NCBI RefSeq assembly: GCF_900086725.1
Contig: NZ_LT574837.1
Span: 662,760 to 726,759 of the forward strand
Length of the DNA: 64,000 nucleotides
Direction: 5' to 3'
Source of the DNA: Bariatricus massiliensis
GTDB taxonomy: Bacteria; Bacillota; Clostridia; Lachnospirales; Lachnospiraceae
Shown: positions 24,377 to 33,260 of the stretch, one piece after another
Numbering within the stretch: the stretch's first letter is position 1
How the letters are laid out: the number at the start of each line of letters is the position of its first letter
Translations under genes and position numbers: made by a program
The notes under the pieces: model-generated
Seen by the model: the letters and a program-made list of their open reading frames with translations, nothing else
What the model was told of the DNA's origin: nothing
The model's database searches: none

Positions 24377-25510
24377 ATGAGTGAAAAGGGATTGACCACA
24401 ATCAACTTAAAAAAAATAAATAAATCAAAGGTCTATCAATATATTTATAAGAAAAAAGCCACCTCCAAGCTTCAAATTGTTCAAGAGATGCAGATGGGTT
24501 TATCTACGGTCAGCCAAAATCTGAATTTATTAGAAGAAGAAGGCTTAATTGAAAGAAACGGATACTTTGACTCTACCGGAGGAAGGAAGGCCCACGCAAT
24601 CCGGATTGTCTCTAACTATAAAATTTCAATCGGTATCGGTATTTTGAAAAATCTGTTCCATATTACCGCTATTGATTTATACGGAAATACACTCTATGCA
24701 GATACAATCTCTCTGCCCTATTCAAATAATTCGTCATATTATAAACAAGTCGCCGACAAAATCAAAGAATTTATTGCCGTAAATCAATATGACGAAAAAA
24801 AAATACTTGGAATTTCCATTGCTACTCAGGGAATCACTTCCCCGGATCATACAACGGTAACTTATGGAGCTATAATGAATAATACCAACATGAAACTGGA
24901 AGACTTTTCCATTCACCTTCCGTATCCATGTCATTTAGAGCATGATTCTAAATCTGCTGCCAGTCTGGAATTGTGGAATCATCAAGACCTTGACAGCGCT
25001 GTGATATTTCTGTTGAATAGAAATATGGGCGGCGCTGTCATAACGAATCGTGTTATCCATCAGGGAAGCTCCATGCATAGCGGCACCATTGAACATATGT
25101 GTGTCAATCCCGATGGTCCGCTTTGCTATTGTGGAAACCGTGGCTGTCTGGAAACATATTGTTCCGCTAACTCGCTGGAACACGCTTCTGGATTGTCTAT
25201 AAAGGAATTTTTTCCTCTTTTAAGAGAAAAAAAGTCTCCCCAGCTTACACAAATCTGGGAAGACTATCTCAATCATCTGGCATTTGCCATGAGAAATCTG
25301 AATCTTGTAATTGATGCCCCCATTATCATCAGTGGATATCTGGCACCTTATTTTACAGAAGCAGATATTGATTATTTACAAAAACGTATGAATTCAAGTT
25401 CTCCTTTTGCATTGGGAAAAAATCATATATTGGTCGGTGTGCACGGACAATATACTCCAGCTATCGGCGCTGCTTTGTTTTATGTAGAGCAGTTTATTCA
25501 ATCTATATAA
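24377..25510 (+). CDS. ROK-family transcriptional regulator
   Basis: This is a 377-residue XylR/NagC-like regulator. Residues ~12-75 form a winged helix-turn-helix (KVYQYIYKKKATSKLQIVQ, then MGLSTVSQNLNLLEEEGLIE). The rest is a ROK sugar-kinase-like fold with GISIATQGITSPD and the zinc motif CYCGNRGCLETYC. The histidine and cysteine preceding it (EHMCVNPDG) are also kept. Such proteins repress sugar operons and release DNA on binding a sugar or its phosphate. It is divergent from the dehydrogenase-GntP-fructokinase operon, with two related palindromes in the 270-bp gap, so it is the likely local regulator. The ribosome site is CAGGAG. Confidence 0.9.
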   Translation: MSEKGLTTINLKKINKSKVYQYIYKKKATSKLQIVQEMQMGLSTVSQNLNLLEEEGLIERNGYFDSTGGRKAHAIRIVSNYKISIGIGILKNLFHITAIDLYGNTLYADTISLPYSNNSSYYKQVADKIKEFIAVNQYDEKKILGISIATQGITSPDHTTVTYGAIMNNTNMKLEDFSIHLPYPCHLEHDSKSAASLELWNHQDLDSAVIFLLNRNMGGAVITNRVIHQGSSMHSGTIEHMCVNPDGPLCYCGNRGCLETYCSANSLEHASGLSIKEFFPLLREKKSPQLTQIWEDYLNHLAFAMRNLNLVIDAPIIISGYLAPYFTEADIDYLQKRMNSSSPFALGKNHILVGVHGQYTPAIGAALFYVEQFIQSI

Positions 25511-25529
25511 CAACTATTTAAGCAGGTTT

Positions 25530-26972
25530 TTAATACCAATCATGTTTTTCATTACGGTCAAGTGCATTGATCTGTTCCATCTCTTCGGCTGTCAGTTCAA
25601 AACTGAAAAGTTCAAGATTCTCCCGAATATGCTCCGGATTGCTGGAGCCGGGAATCACAATCACACCTTTCTGCAGATTCCAGCGGAGAATCACCTGTGC
25701 GGATGTGACACCGTGGGCCTGTGCGATGGCAGATATGGTTTCATTCCCCAGCAATTCCGCTGTGTGGCCACGTCCTCCAAATGGATACCAGCCCTGCACA
25801 ACGATTCCTTTCTCCTGAATGTAGGGAATCACGTCATTTTCCTGATAATAGGGGTGAATCTCATTCTGTACTACGGCAGGCATGATTGTAATCTGGGGAA
25901 GAAAATCTTCCAGCTCCTCCACATACCAGTTGGAAAGTCCAATGGAGCGGAGTTTCCCGTCAGCCACAGCCTGCTCCATGGCTTTATAAGCCTCTACATC
26001 GCCGTCACCAGGATGGTGCAGGAGCATAAGGTCGATATATTCCATATCCATTTTCTCCAATGCCTCGTCTATGGCGCCGGCAGCATTGTCAAACTGGCTT
26101 GGATAGATTTTTGTCGTAACAAAGATTTCTTCTCTTGGAATGCCTGATTCCCGGACAGCCTTTCCGACCGCCCCTTCATTGTGGTACATATAGGCGGTGT
26201 CTATCAGTCTGCCTCCTGCCTCCAGCAATGACTTAACAGAGTTCTCACATTCCTCATCTGACAGGCTGTAAGTGCCAAGACCCATGATTGGCATTTCATA
26301 ACCGCTGTTTAATAAAACCTTTTTCGTCTCGAAATGAAATATGCCTGTATTTGCGCTTGTTTCCATCGTTATATTCAATCCACCGACCCAGTCATTTACC
26401 TCATCGCTTGTGGTATCTGCCGAAAATCTCTCTCCGGGCTTCCACGTTACAGAATCGGGACAGAGACTATGCAGTTGTGTGTCACTGGAGCCAATTCCAC
26501 TGCTGTGGGACGTGCAGAACGGGATGATGGTCTTATCTGAGAAATCATAGCTTTCTAAAAAGGTACTGATAATACGCGGGGCCTGCCCATTCCAGATGGG
26601 GTAGCCAAGAAAAATAACGTCATATTTATCCATATCTTCTACCCGGCCGGATATCTTGGGTCTTGCAGATGCATCATTCTGCTCTGTCGTCGTTCTGGAA
26701 GATGAATCACCATAATTCAAGTCGTCTTTGTTATATGGGGATTGGGGCGTAATCTGATAGATATCCGAGTCTGTCTTATCCGCAATCCAGCCGGCAATCT
26801 GTTCTGTCGTTCCCGTGCAGGAAAAATAGGCGGTCAATATATGCTTTGCACCATCTGTTTCAGTCTGTTGATTTGTTTTTGCGCCTTTCGCTTTCTCTTG
26901 TGAAGAGCATGATGCCAGTGTGAGCATCATACAGATGATTAATGCGGCGGCCATGATTCGTTTCATATTCAC
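25530..26972 (-). CDS. Lipoprotein fusing a flavodoxin domain to an aldo/keto reductase
   Basis: This is a 480-residue fusion. The signal peptide ends in the lipobox LASC (C22). Residues ~45-200 are a flavodoxin domain: FMN loop SCTGTTEQIA (51-60), FLGYPIWNGQAPR and PFCTSHSSGIGSS. Residues ~213-480 are an aldo/keto reductase of the 2,5-diketogluconate reductase type with all four catalytic positions: D258 and Y263 (LIDTAYMYHNE), K288 (VTTKIYPS) and H319 (YIDLMLLHHP). The protein would place both domains on the outer face of the membrane, where NADPH is not expected. The flavin domain may therefore supply electrons from another donor. It is the last gene of the redox operon. Separate flavodoxin and AKR genes are adjacent at the right edge of the window. 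Confidence 0.88.
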   Translation of the reverse strand: MNMKRIMAAALIICMMLTLASCSSQEKAKGAKTNQQTETDGAKHILTAYFSCTGTTEQIAGWIADKTDSDIYQITPQSPYNKDDLNYGDSSSRTTTEQNDASARPKISGRVEDMDKYDVIFLGYPIWNGQAPRIISTFLESYDFSDKTIIPFCTSHSSGIGSSDTQLHSLCPDSVTWKPGERFSADTTSDEVNDWVGGLNITMETSANTGIFHFETKKVLLNSGYEMPIMGLGTYSLSDEECENSVKSLLEAGGRLIDTAYMYHNEGAVGKAVRESGIPREEIFVTTKIYPSQFDNAAGAIDEALEKMDMEYIDLMLLHHPGDGDVEAYKAMEQAVADGKLRSIGLSNWYVEELEDFLPQITIMPAVVQNEIHPYYQENDVIPYIQEKGIVVQGWYPFGGRGHTAELLGNETISAIAQAHGVTSAQVILRWNLQKGVIVIPGSSNPEHIRENLELFSFELTAEEMEQINALDRNEKHDWY

Positions 26973-27040
26973 TCTCCTATCCTATCTGAGTACGATTCTG
27001 TATGGTAGCTGTTCTTCCTTCATATTTTTCGGAATCATTT

Positions 27041-28018
27041 TTATAATAGATATTTCTTGAAAAATTCTGCCATCTTATCAAATGGAATCGCATCTGTCCG
27101 GTCATATAAATCGGTATGGACTGCCCCCGGAATGAGCATAAGTTCTTTGTTCTCCCCTTTGAGCTTTTGAAAGGCATCTCTGCTGAAGTAGCAGGAATGT
27201 GCTTTATCACCGTGAATCAACAGCACTGCATTCCTGATTTCCTGACTGTACTGTAAAATCGGCATGTTAAGGAATGACAGGGAGGAGGTGATATTCCAGC
27301 CGCCATTTGAATTCAGTGACCTTGCATGGTATCCTCTGTCTGTCTTGTAATAATCATAATAGTCTTTTACAAAGAACGGTGCATCTTCAGGCAGCGGATC
27401 CACCACGCCTCCTGCAAGGGCATATTCCCCGTTTTTATAATCCTCAATTCTCTGGGCGTTCAAAGCCTTGCGCTTTTCATATCTAGCTTCCTCACTGTCC
27501 TCGGAATCAAAATACCCTTTCGCGTTGACCCTGCCCATATCGTACATTGTGGAGGCTACTGCTGCCTTGATTCTGGTGTCAATGGCCGCTGCGTTCAGCG
27601 CCATTCCGCCCCATCCGCAGATACCGATGATAGCGATTTTTTCAGGGTCGGCATTTTCCTGAACGGACAGGAAGTCCACTGCCGCCTGAAAATCCTCTGT
27701 ATTGATATCCGGTGAAGCCACATATCTGGGAGTCCCGCCGCTTTCCCCAGTGAAGGAGGGGTCAAAGGCGATGGTCAAAAAGCCTCTCTCCGCCATGGTC
27801 TGCGCGTACAGTCCGGAAGCCTGCTCCTTTACCGCGCCAAACGGCCCGCATACCGCAATTGCTGCCAGTTTCCCCTCTGCGTTCTTCGGCACATACATGT
27901 CCGCCGCCAGCGTGATGCCATATCGGTTGTGGAAAGTCACCTTGCTGTGGTCTACCTTTTCACTCTGTGGGAACGTTTTATCCCATTCTTTTGTTAAATT
28001 CAACTGCTCTTTCATCAT
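27041..28018 (-). CDS. Alpha/beta hydrolase (dienelactone-hydrolase-like, YcjY type)
   Basis: This is a 325-residue alpha/beta hydrolase. The start is placed at 28018, where AAGGAG is 6-7 bp upstream; the earlier ATG at 28063 is before that site. Visible elements are an opening strand region (VTFHNRYGITLAADMYVPKN), the nucleophile elbow IGICGWGGMALN (Cys or Ser region in dienelactone-type enzymes, here cysteine), an acid region (LLIHGDKAHSCYFS), and histidine in LIPGAVHTDLYD. The cysteine at the elbow is consistent with the dienelactone hydrolase group. The substrate is unknown. It follows the response regulator by about 100 bp and precedes the flavodoxin-AKR lipoprotein. Confidence 0.82.
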   Translation of the reverse strand: MMKEQLNLTKEWDKTFPQSEKVDHSKVTFHNRYGITLAADMYVPKNAEGKLAAIAVCGPFGAVKEQASGLYAQTMAERGFLTIAFDPSFTGESGGTPRYVASPDINTEDFQAAVDFLSVQENADPEKIAIIGICGWGGMALNAAAIDTRIKAAVASTMYDMGRVNAKGYFDSEDSEEARYEKRKALNAQRIEDYKNGEYALAGGVVDPLPEDAPFFVKDYYDYYKTDRGYHARSLNSNGGWNITSSLSFLNMPILQYSQEIRNAVLLIHGDKAHSCYFSRDAFQKLKGENKELMLIPGAVHTDLYDRTDAIPFDKMAEFFKKYLL

Positions 28019-28119
28019 TAAAAACTCCTTCTTTCTATACATATTTTGTAAAATAATCTGCAATCTCTTCCATACGGGTTTCCTGTTTCACATGGAAAGG
28101 ACCTTCAGCTTTTCAACCG

Positions 28120-28815
28120 TCAACTAATCCGGAAACGGTACCCCGCCCCCCAGACCGTCTCAATAAACTGTGTCTTTAAAGCATTTTTACTGATTTTGTC
28201 CCGCAGACGGTTGATGTGTACCGTGACGGTGGACGCATCCCCAAGGGAATCCATCCCCCAGATTCGGTCAAACAGGGTATCCCTAGAAAAGACAATATTG
28301 GGGTTCTCTGCCAAAAAAAGCAGGAGTTCAAATTCTTTATTCACGAGAACAACCTCCTTTCCGTCCAGATAGACCATTCTGGATTTTGGGAGAATTGTGA
28401 GATTCTGGTACGCAATCTCCGTCTCTTCTTTTTCTGTCTGGGATTCCAGAAGCAGGTTATGAATATGAATATGGGACTTGACCCGGGCTACCAGCTCCGC
28501 CGGACTGAAAGGTTTTATCAGATAATCGTCTGCGCCAAGGCCCAATCCACGGATTTTATCAACATCTTCTTTCTTTGCTGTCACCATAATAATAGGCAGG
28601 TGCAAAGAACGCCGCAGCTCCCGGCATACTTCAAAGCCGGTTTTCCCCGGAAGCATCACATCAAGCAGAACAGCGTCATGTTCTCCTGTTTTCGCCTTTT
28701 TCTCTCCTTCCAGACCATCAGAAGCAATTTCTGTCTCGAACCCGTTGGCCTCCAGATAATCACGCTCAAGCTCCGCAATCAATTCATCGTCTTCCACAAT
28801 CAGTATTTTTTCCAT
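28120..28815 (-). CDS. OmpR/PhoB-family response regulator
   Basis: This is a 231-residue regulator. The receiver domain has the acidic pocket IVEDDELI, the phosphoacceptor in VLLDVMLPGKTG, and the K motif LIKPFSPAEL. The winged-helix domain starts near residue 130 and ends with GDASTVTVHINRLRDKI and TVWGAGYRF. Its start overlaps the 3' end of the sensor kinase gene by 32 bp, so the two are made together. It sits inside a run of oxidoreductase genes rather than next to its own promoter, which suggests that the redox operon is its target. Confidence 0.93.
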   Translation of the reverse strand: MEKILIVEDDELIAELERDYLEANGFETEIASDGLEGEKKAKTGEHDAVLLDVMLPGKTGFEVCRELRRSLHLPIIMVTAKKEDVDKIRGLGLGADDYLIKPFSPAELVARVKSHIHIHNLLLESQTEKEETEIAYQNLTILPKSRMVYLDGKEVVLVNKEFELLLFLAENPNIVFSRDTLFDRIWGMDSLGDASTVTVHINRLRDKISKNALKTQFIETVWGAGYRFRIS

Positions 28816-30310
28816 CTATGTCCTCCCCGGCAATCGGCAGATGGATGATGATTGCCAGTCCCTCTCTGTTTTCCGCCTGAACCTTTCCTCCGTGGCCAAG
28901 GATAATCTCTTTGACCACGGCGAGTCCAATGCCGCTTCCCTTTTCAGACTGGGTCCGTGCGTCATCCACCCGGTAAAAACTGTCAAATATCTGTTCCAGA
29001 CTTTCTTCCGGCACGCCCGGACCGTCATCTTTAAATACCAGCTCGATATCCATACCTGTTAAAGTGCGTTTCAGCGATATCTCAATCTGCGATTTTTCCG
29101 AAGTCCTGTACTTCACTGTGTTCGTGAACAGATTGTCAAACACGCGCTTTAACTCCTCCCGGTCAATCCGTACCGGATAAGTCTCTTTTCCATATACAAA
29201 CGAAACCGTCACCTGATTCTGTTCTGTGTCATGCCTGCAGGTTTCCAGATACTGCTCCACAAATTCTTTGAAATCTGTTTCTTCCACACGGTATCGGAAA
29301 CCGTCATCCAGCCTGCTGTATTCCGAAAGGCTCTCCACAAGGCTCACAAGATTCCCTGTCCTTGTCTTGATTGCCTGTAAATAGCGCATTCTTTTTTCCG
29401 GAGTATCCGCAATCCCATCCATCAGGCCGTCCAGATAGCCAATGATAGAAGTCAGAGGGGTCCTCAAATCATGGGAAATACCTGTTATAAGCTCCCTCCT
29501 TCGCTTTTCGTCTCTCAGGCGCTGCTCTACGGATTCTTGTAGGTAGGCGCGCATCTCATCAAAATCCCTGCACACTTCCCCAAATTCATCCTGTTTCCGG
29601 TATTCCATTTTCGTGTCCAGATTTCCCTCCCTGATTTCCTTTGTTCCCATGCTCAGGCGCTTCAAGGGTTTCAGGATACTTTTGGAAATCCACCAGGAAG
29701 TGATTCCATTTACAAATACCGTAAGAACCACAAACAAGAGGATGAATCCATACAGATACCGTAAAATATAGTTTTTCAGATAATTCACCACGGTTCCATC
29801 CGTCTGCTGCCTGTGGACAGCAGTGATACAGAAGGCCTTCTCCCCGTGGTAAAAGGTATTTTTAATGACGGACACCTCGTGCCTGCTGGCAGTCAGAGAT
29901 TTCGCCGTATCAATGGCATCTCCAGCCACAGACCGAGCGGCCTGCATGTCTTCCTCTGTCAGGTTGGTATAAATAAGCTTCTCATTTTTTGTAATCATGA
30001 ACTGATAGCCCATACCGGACAGTTTATTCTCCAGATGGTACATTTCATCACTTTTTCTAATTTCCCCGGCGTCATCCGTATGCCCGTCCTGCCCCCAGTT
30101 ATTCTCCCACAGCTCCTTCTGGTAGGTATAAATCATGCTCTGGGCAAACTGTATGCTGTTTTCATCGCTGTACATAGCTTCCAGCGTATACCAAAAACTG
30201 CCCAGAGATGTGTGCAGACACACACTTATCACGATTGCCGTAAACAGGATTGGTATCAGGACCATCATAATATTGGACAGCCTGATTTTTTTCTTGATTG
30301 TCATTGCCAT
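28784..30310 (-). CDS. Sensor histidine kinase (HAMP-HisKA-HATPase)
   Basis: This is a 508-residue kinase starting at the ATG at 30310; an in-frame ATG at 30304 is an alternative. The open frame extends further upstream, but that part is only the shadow of the SDR gene. There is a membrane segment (NIMMVLIPILFTAIVISVCL), an extracytoplasmic sensor of ~150 residues, and a second membrane segment (YGFILLFVVLTVFVNGI). A HAMP region, the phosphoacceptor GISHDLRTPLTSIIGYLDG, the N box FDNLFTNTVKYR, and G boxes DDGPGVPEE and GSGIGLAVVKE follow. The start lies 2 bp after the SDR stop codon, and the 3' end overlaps the regulator gene. The signal is unknown; a redox or carbonyl stress signal would fit its neighbours. 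Confidence 0.92.
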   Translation of the reverse strand: MAMTIKKKIRLSNIMMVLIPILFTAIVISVCLHTSLGSFWYTLEAMYSDENSIQFAQSMIYTYQKELWENNWGQDGHTDDAGEIRKSDEMYHLENKLSGMGYQFMITKNEKLIYTNLTEEDMQAARSVAGDAIDTAKSLTASRHEVSVIKNTFYHGEKAFCITAVHRQQTDGTVVNYLKNYILRYLYGFILLFVVLTVFVNGITSWWISKSILKPLKRLSMGTKEIREGNLDTKMEYRKQDEFGEVCRDFDEMRAYLQESVEQRLRDEKRRRELITGISHDLRTPLTSIIGYLDGLMDGIADTPEKRMRYLQAIKTRTGNLVSLVESLSEYSRLDDGFRYRVEETDFKEFVEQYLETCRHDTEQNQVTVSFVYGKETYPVRIDREELKRVFDNLFTNTVKYRTSEKSQIEISLKRTLTGMDIELVFKDDGPGVPEESLEQIFDSFYRVDDARTQSEKGSGIGLAVVKEIILGHGGKVQAENREGLAIIIHLPIAGEDIDGKNTDCGRR

Positions 30311-30312
30311 AC

Positions 30313-31083
30313 TTACAGAAACGCTCCATTGCAGACTTGAAGCACCTGCCCCTTCACCGCTTTTCCCATCTTGCTGGCAAGATACAGACAGGCATAGGCC
30401 TGATCCATGGCATCGCATTCCGGCCCCGGGAAATACACATAATGGCCGCTGTATTTGAGCATCTCGTTGCCCCCGGGCTGTTCTCCCGCCTTGTTGGCAA
30501 GATGGGCCGGTGTGATGGTCGCTCCGGGCGCAACGGCATTGCACCGGATGTTCGTATCTACAAGCCGCATGGCTACATTTTTCGTCAGCGTATTCAGCGC
30601 GCCTTTTGTGGAAGTATAAGTAGCCCCGCAGAAAGGTCTGTCTCCGTTTACGGAGGAGATATTGATAATGACCCCTTCGTTTTTGGGCATAAATATTTTC
30701 AGTGCCTCCCGGATATACCGCATAGGCCCGCCCAAATTCGTATTCATCACCTGCATCATCCATTCGTCGTCCGTCTCATCGATCATTTTCTGCTCCCCGA
30801 TTCCCGCATTGTTGATCAGGATATCCAAATCGCCGAAAGCCGCCAGTGTTTCCTGCATCACTCTCTTTGTATCTTCCGTGGAACAGGTATCCGCCACAAC
30901 GCCAATGGCTTTCCCGCCTTTTTCACGGATTCCGTTCACGACCTTATCCAGTTTTTCTTGTCCTCTGGCGGTGAGCACAACACTGGCTCCTTCTTCTGCA
31001 AACAGCTCTGCCATTGTCTGGCCCATTCCATAACTTGCCCCTGTAATAATTGCAACTTTTCCTTCTAACATCTTTGCATCCAT
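30313..31083 (-). CDS. Short-chain dehydrogenase/reductase
   Basis: This is a 256-residue classical SDR. The cofactor loop is TGASYGMG, the NNAG motif is ILINNAGIG, and the catalytic serine and YxxxK pair are in INISSVNGDRPFCGATYTSTKG. The cofactor-contact region after the first strand (LTARGQEKL) suggests NADP. The substrate is unknown. It lies between a flavodoxin-like gene (14 bp away) and the sensor kinase (2 bp away), in one transcription unit. Confidence 0.92.
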   Translation of the reverse strand: MDAKMLEGKVAIITGASYGMGQTMAELFAEEGASVVLTARGQEKLDKVVNGIREKGGKAIGVVADTCSTEDTKRVMQETLAAFGDLDILINNAGIGEQKMIDETDDEWMMQVMNTNLGGPMRYIREALKIFMPKNEGVIINISSVNGDRPFCGATYTSTKGALNTLTKNVAMRLVDTNIRCNAVAPGATITPAHLANKAGEQPGGNEMLKYSGHYVYFPGPECDAMDQAYACLYLASKMGKAVKGQVLQVCNGAFL

Positions 31084-31097
31084 AGTCTATGTTCTCC

Positions 31098-31637
31098 TTA
31101 TATTTCCTTTCCCATCTGATACGCTCTTTCAAGTACCGGATGGTTCTCAATCTCTCCCGCCTGATCGACTCCGCCTGCAAAAACGCTCCCTGCAAGCCGT
31201 GCCTTTTCAAAGCAGGAAATCCAACCCTGAATGCCATTGAGTACGCCGTCCATAGCTTGTTCCTCTTCATCAGCCGCCGTCGCCAGCAGATAGACGTCCC
31301 GGAACCGGTAATCCAGAAAATACAGCGGATTTGCCCGGTCTAGCATCGTCTTCATCTGTCCGCTCATCCCGTAATAATAAATCGGTGTGGCAAAAACAAG
31401 AACGTCGGCCGCCAGCATTTTACGGGCGATTTCATCCCCGCCGTCCTGAATCACACATCTGCCTGTTTTTTGGCAGGCAAGGCAGCCTCTGCAGAAAGCA
31501 ATCTCCTTATCCCGGATACATACTTTTTCCACACGATGTCCCGCCTCTTTGGCCCCACGTATCAATGCGTCAGCCAGAATTTCCGAGTTACTTCCTTTCC
31601 GCAGGCTGGTCGAAATGACTAAAATATTTTTTTCCAT
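31098..31637 (-). CDS. Flavodoxin-like NADPH-dependent FMN reductase
   Basis: This is a 179-residue protein with the FMN loop STSLRKGSNSEILAD, a cysteine-rich segment CRGCLACQKTGRC and the flavin contact block ATPIYYYGMSGQMKTMLDR. This is the iron-sulfur-flavoprotein-like group also seen at 11288-11809 and 58172-58711. The ATG directly abuts the stop of the 82-residue gene upstream, so translation is probably coupled. Its partner and substrate are unknown. Confidence 0.9.
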   Translation of the reverse strand: MEKNILVISTSLRKGSNSEILADALIRGAKEAGHRVEKVCIRDKEIAFCRGCLACQKTGRCVIQDGGDEIARKMLAADVLVFATPIYYYGMSGQMKTMLDRANPLYFLDYRFRDVYLLATAADEEEQAMDGVLNGIQGWISCFEKARLAGSVFAGGVDQAGEIENHPVLERAYQMGKEI

Positions 31638-31886
31638 CTATATCCCTCTTTCTTTTTCATTTTTTATCTGGTATATCAGATAATCAAGACAGTAAATCTT
31701 CTTTTCCGCCTTGTGCACAACGTTCAGTAGTTCTCTTCTATGCTTTTCCAGCAGTGTAATCTGCTCTTCCTTCTGCTCCCTGTCAAAGTATAAAAGAAAA
31801 TCTTCAATGATATCTGGACCGCACCCCGCATCCTTCAGATTTTGAACAACTTTTTCTCTGGATTCTAAATTCATCATTTTCTTCAC
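31638..31886 (-). CDS. Small coiled-coil protein of unknown function
   Basis: This encodes 82 residues from a GTG at 31884-31886 that overlaps the upstream alcohol dehydrogenase stop (GTGA). In-frame ATGs at 31877 and 31874 are alternatives. The sequence is charged and helical, with a leucine-rich stretch (QITLLEKHRRELLNVVHKAEKKIYCLDYLIYQI) suggesting a coiled coil similar to the effector part of MerR-type proteins, but there is no DNA-binding domain. The tight coupling on both sides shows that it is a real operon member. No function is assigned. Confidence 0.7.
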   Translation of the reverse strand: MKKMMNLESREKVVQNLKDAGCGPDIIEDFLLYFDREQKEEQITLLEKHRRELLNVVHKAEKKIYCLDYLIYQIKNEKERGI

Positions 31887-33058
31887 TGCAGACTCTCTTT
31901 GAATATTTCTAAAATTTCTTCCTGCGTCAGCACTTTATATCCGCCTTCCATGACAAGGGTGCTTTTTACAAGATTCTCAAGCATATCCTCCGTCACACCA
32001 AGCTCCCTGATGTTCATGGCTACCCCGATTTCGCTCATCCATGCCTCCATGGCACGCAGTCCTTCTTCTGCAATCTCCCTATCCGATTTCCCTTCCGGCT
32101 CTATATTCCATACACACTCTGCAAAACGTTTGAATTTGGCAAGTCCATAGGGCATAATGTGGCGGTAATAGGGCAGGGAGACTGCGGAAAGCGTCATCCC
32201 GTGGGTCGCATCTGTGTGCGCGCCCACCGCCTGCCCTAACATGTGCACCATCCAGTCTGTGGATTTGCCCATGGCCACCAGCGTATTGAGCGCCCATGTG
32301 GCAGTCCACATAATATTGCTTCTTGCCTCATAGTTCTCCGGGTCTTTGACTGCGATTCTGGAGCTGTAAATGAGAGACCTCATCAGCCCTTCCATCAGAT
32401 AATCGGATGTATTGTCATCCTCACCGGAAAAATACTGCTCACAAATGTGATTCATAATATCATAGAACCCTGCTGTCATCTGATACTTTGGCAGGGAATA
32501 TGTGAAAGCCGGATTCAACACTGCAAATTTGGGGAATACACGCTCTCCGAAGACATGCCCGATTTTCAGCTTGCTCTCGTGGTTCGTAATCACCGCTCCC
32601 CCATTCATCTCAGAGCCGGTTCCCACCATAGTGAGCACACACCCTACCGGGATAATTTTTGTATCCATATCCACGTCTTCAAACTTCAAGTAATACTTCT
32701 CCCAAGGATCTTCCTCACAGTTCACAGAAATGGACACTGCCTTGGCATAGTCACAGCAGGAGCCCCCGCCAACAGCGAGAATAAAATCCACCTGATTGTC
32801 CCTCGCGATTCGAACCCCTTCGTAAAGCTTCTCTACCGTTGGGTTCGGCATGACACCGCCATCCTCAAATATTGCCTTTCCGTTTGCCTTTAAAATATCA
32901 ATTACCTTGTCATAGATTCCATTTTTCTTGATAGAACCGCCGCCATACACCAGCTGCACATTCTTTCCGTATTTTGGCAGCTCTTCATTCAGATAGTTCA
33001 AAGAATCCTCTCCAAAATATAGCTTCGTGGGATTTGAAAACACAAAATTTCCTAACAT
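31883..33058 (-). CDS. Iron-containing alcohol dehydrogenase (butanol dehydrogenase type)
   Basis: This is a 391-residue group III alcohol dehydrogenase of the BDH/YugJ branch. The nucleotide motif is AVGGGSCCDYAKA; GTGSEMNGGAVITN and metal-ligand histidines in DIMNHICEQYF, MVHMLGQAVGA and DATHGMTL follow. It reduces aldehydes to alcohols with NAD(P)H, or the reverse. It is the first gene of an oxidoreductase operon running to 25530, divergent from a LysR gene. A broken relative lies at 10693-11290. Confidence 0.93.
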   Translation of the reverse strand: MLGNFVFSNPTKLYFGEDSLNYLNEELPKYGKNVQLVYGGGSIKKNGIYDKVIDILKANGKAIFEDGGVMPNPTVEKLYEGVRIARDNQVDFILAVGGGSCCDYAKAVSISVNCEEDPWEKYYLKFEDVDMDTKIIPVGCVLTMVGTGSEMNGGAVITNHESKLKIGHVFGERVFPKFAVLNPAFTYSLPKYQMTAGFYDIMNHICEQYFSGEDDNTSDYLMEGLMRSLIYSSRIAVKDPENYEARSNIMWTATWALNTLVAMGKSTDWMVHMLGQAVGAHTDATHGMTLSAVSLPYYRHIMPYGLAKFKRFAECVWNIEPEGKSDREIAEEGLRAMEAWMSEIGVAMNIRELGVTEDMLENLVKSTLVMEGGYKVLTQEEILEIFKESLQ

Positions 33059-33260
33059 TATTTATTCCTCCTTGTTATGAGCGGGCCTATACCCGCGGTG
33101 AATTCCTATACCTTAATACAACTCTACTATAAATCTGCAATATTCAAATATCAAATACTTATATTAAATAGATTTGTATTGTTGAAACCTATTCATCTTT
33201 TTGATAAACTAGTGACTAATAAATCTATTGTAAAAAGTTATTTTGAAAGGAGAGTCTTCG

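Noticed and set aside
30311..30763. Long N-terminal extension of the sensor kinase frame over the SDR gene
   Set aside because: It is the alternate-frame shadow of the SDR gene; residues there are arginine/cysteine-rich and lack domain character, while a proper start exists at 30310.
33059..33260. LysR operator between the alcohol dehydrogenase and LysR genes
   Set aside because: AATAC and GTATT-type arms are present, but the region is so AT-rich that no T-N11-A dyad stands out.
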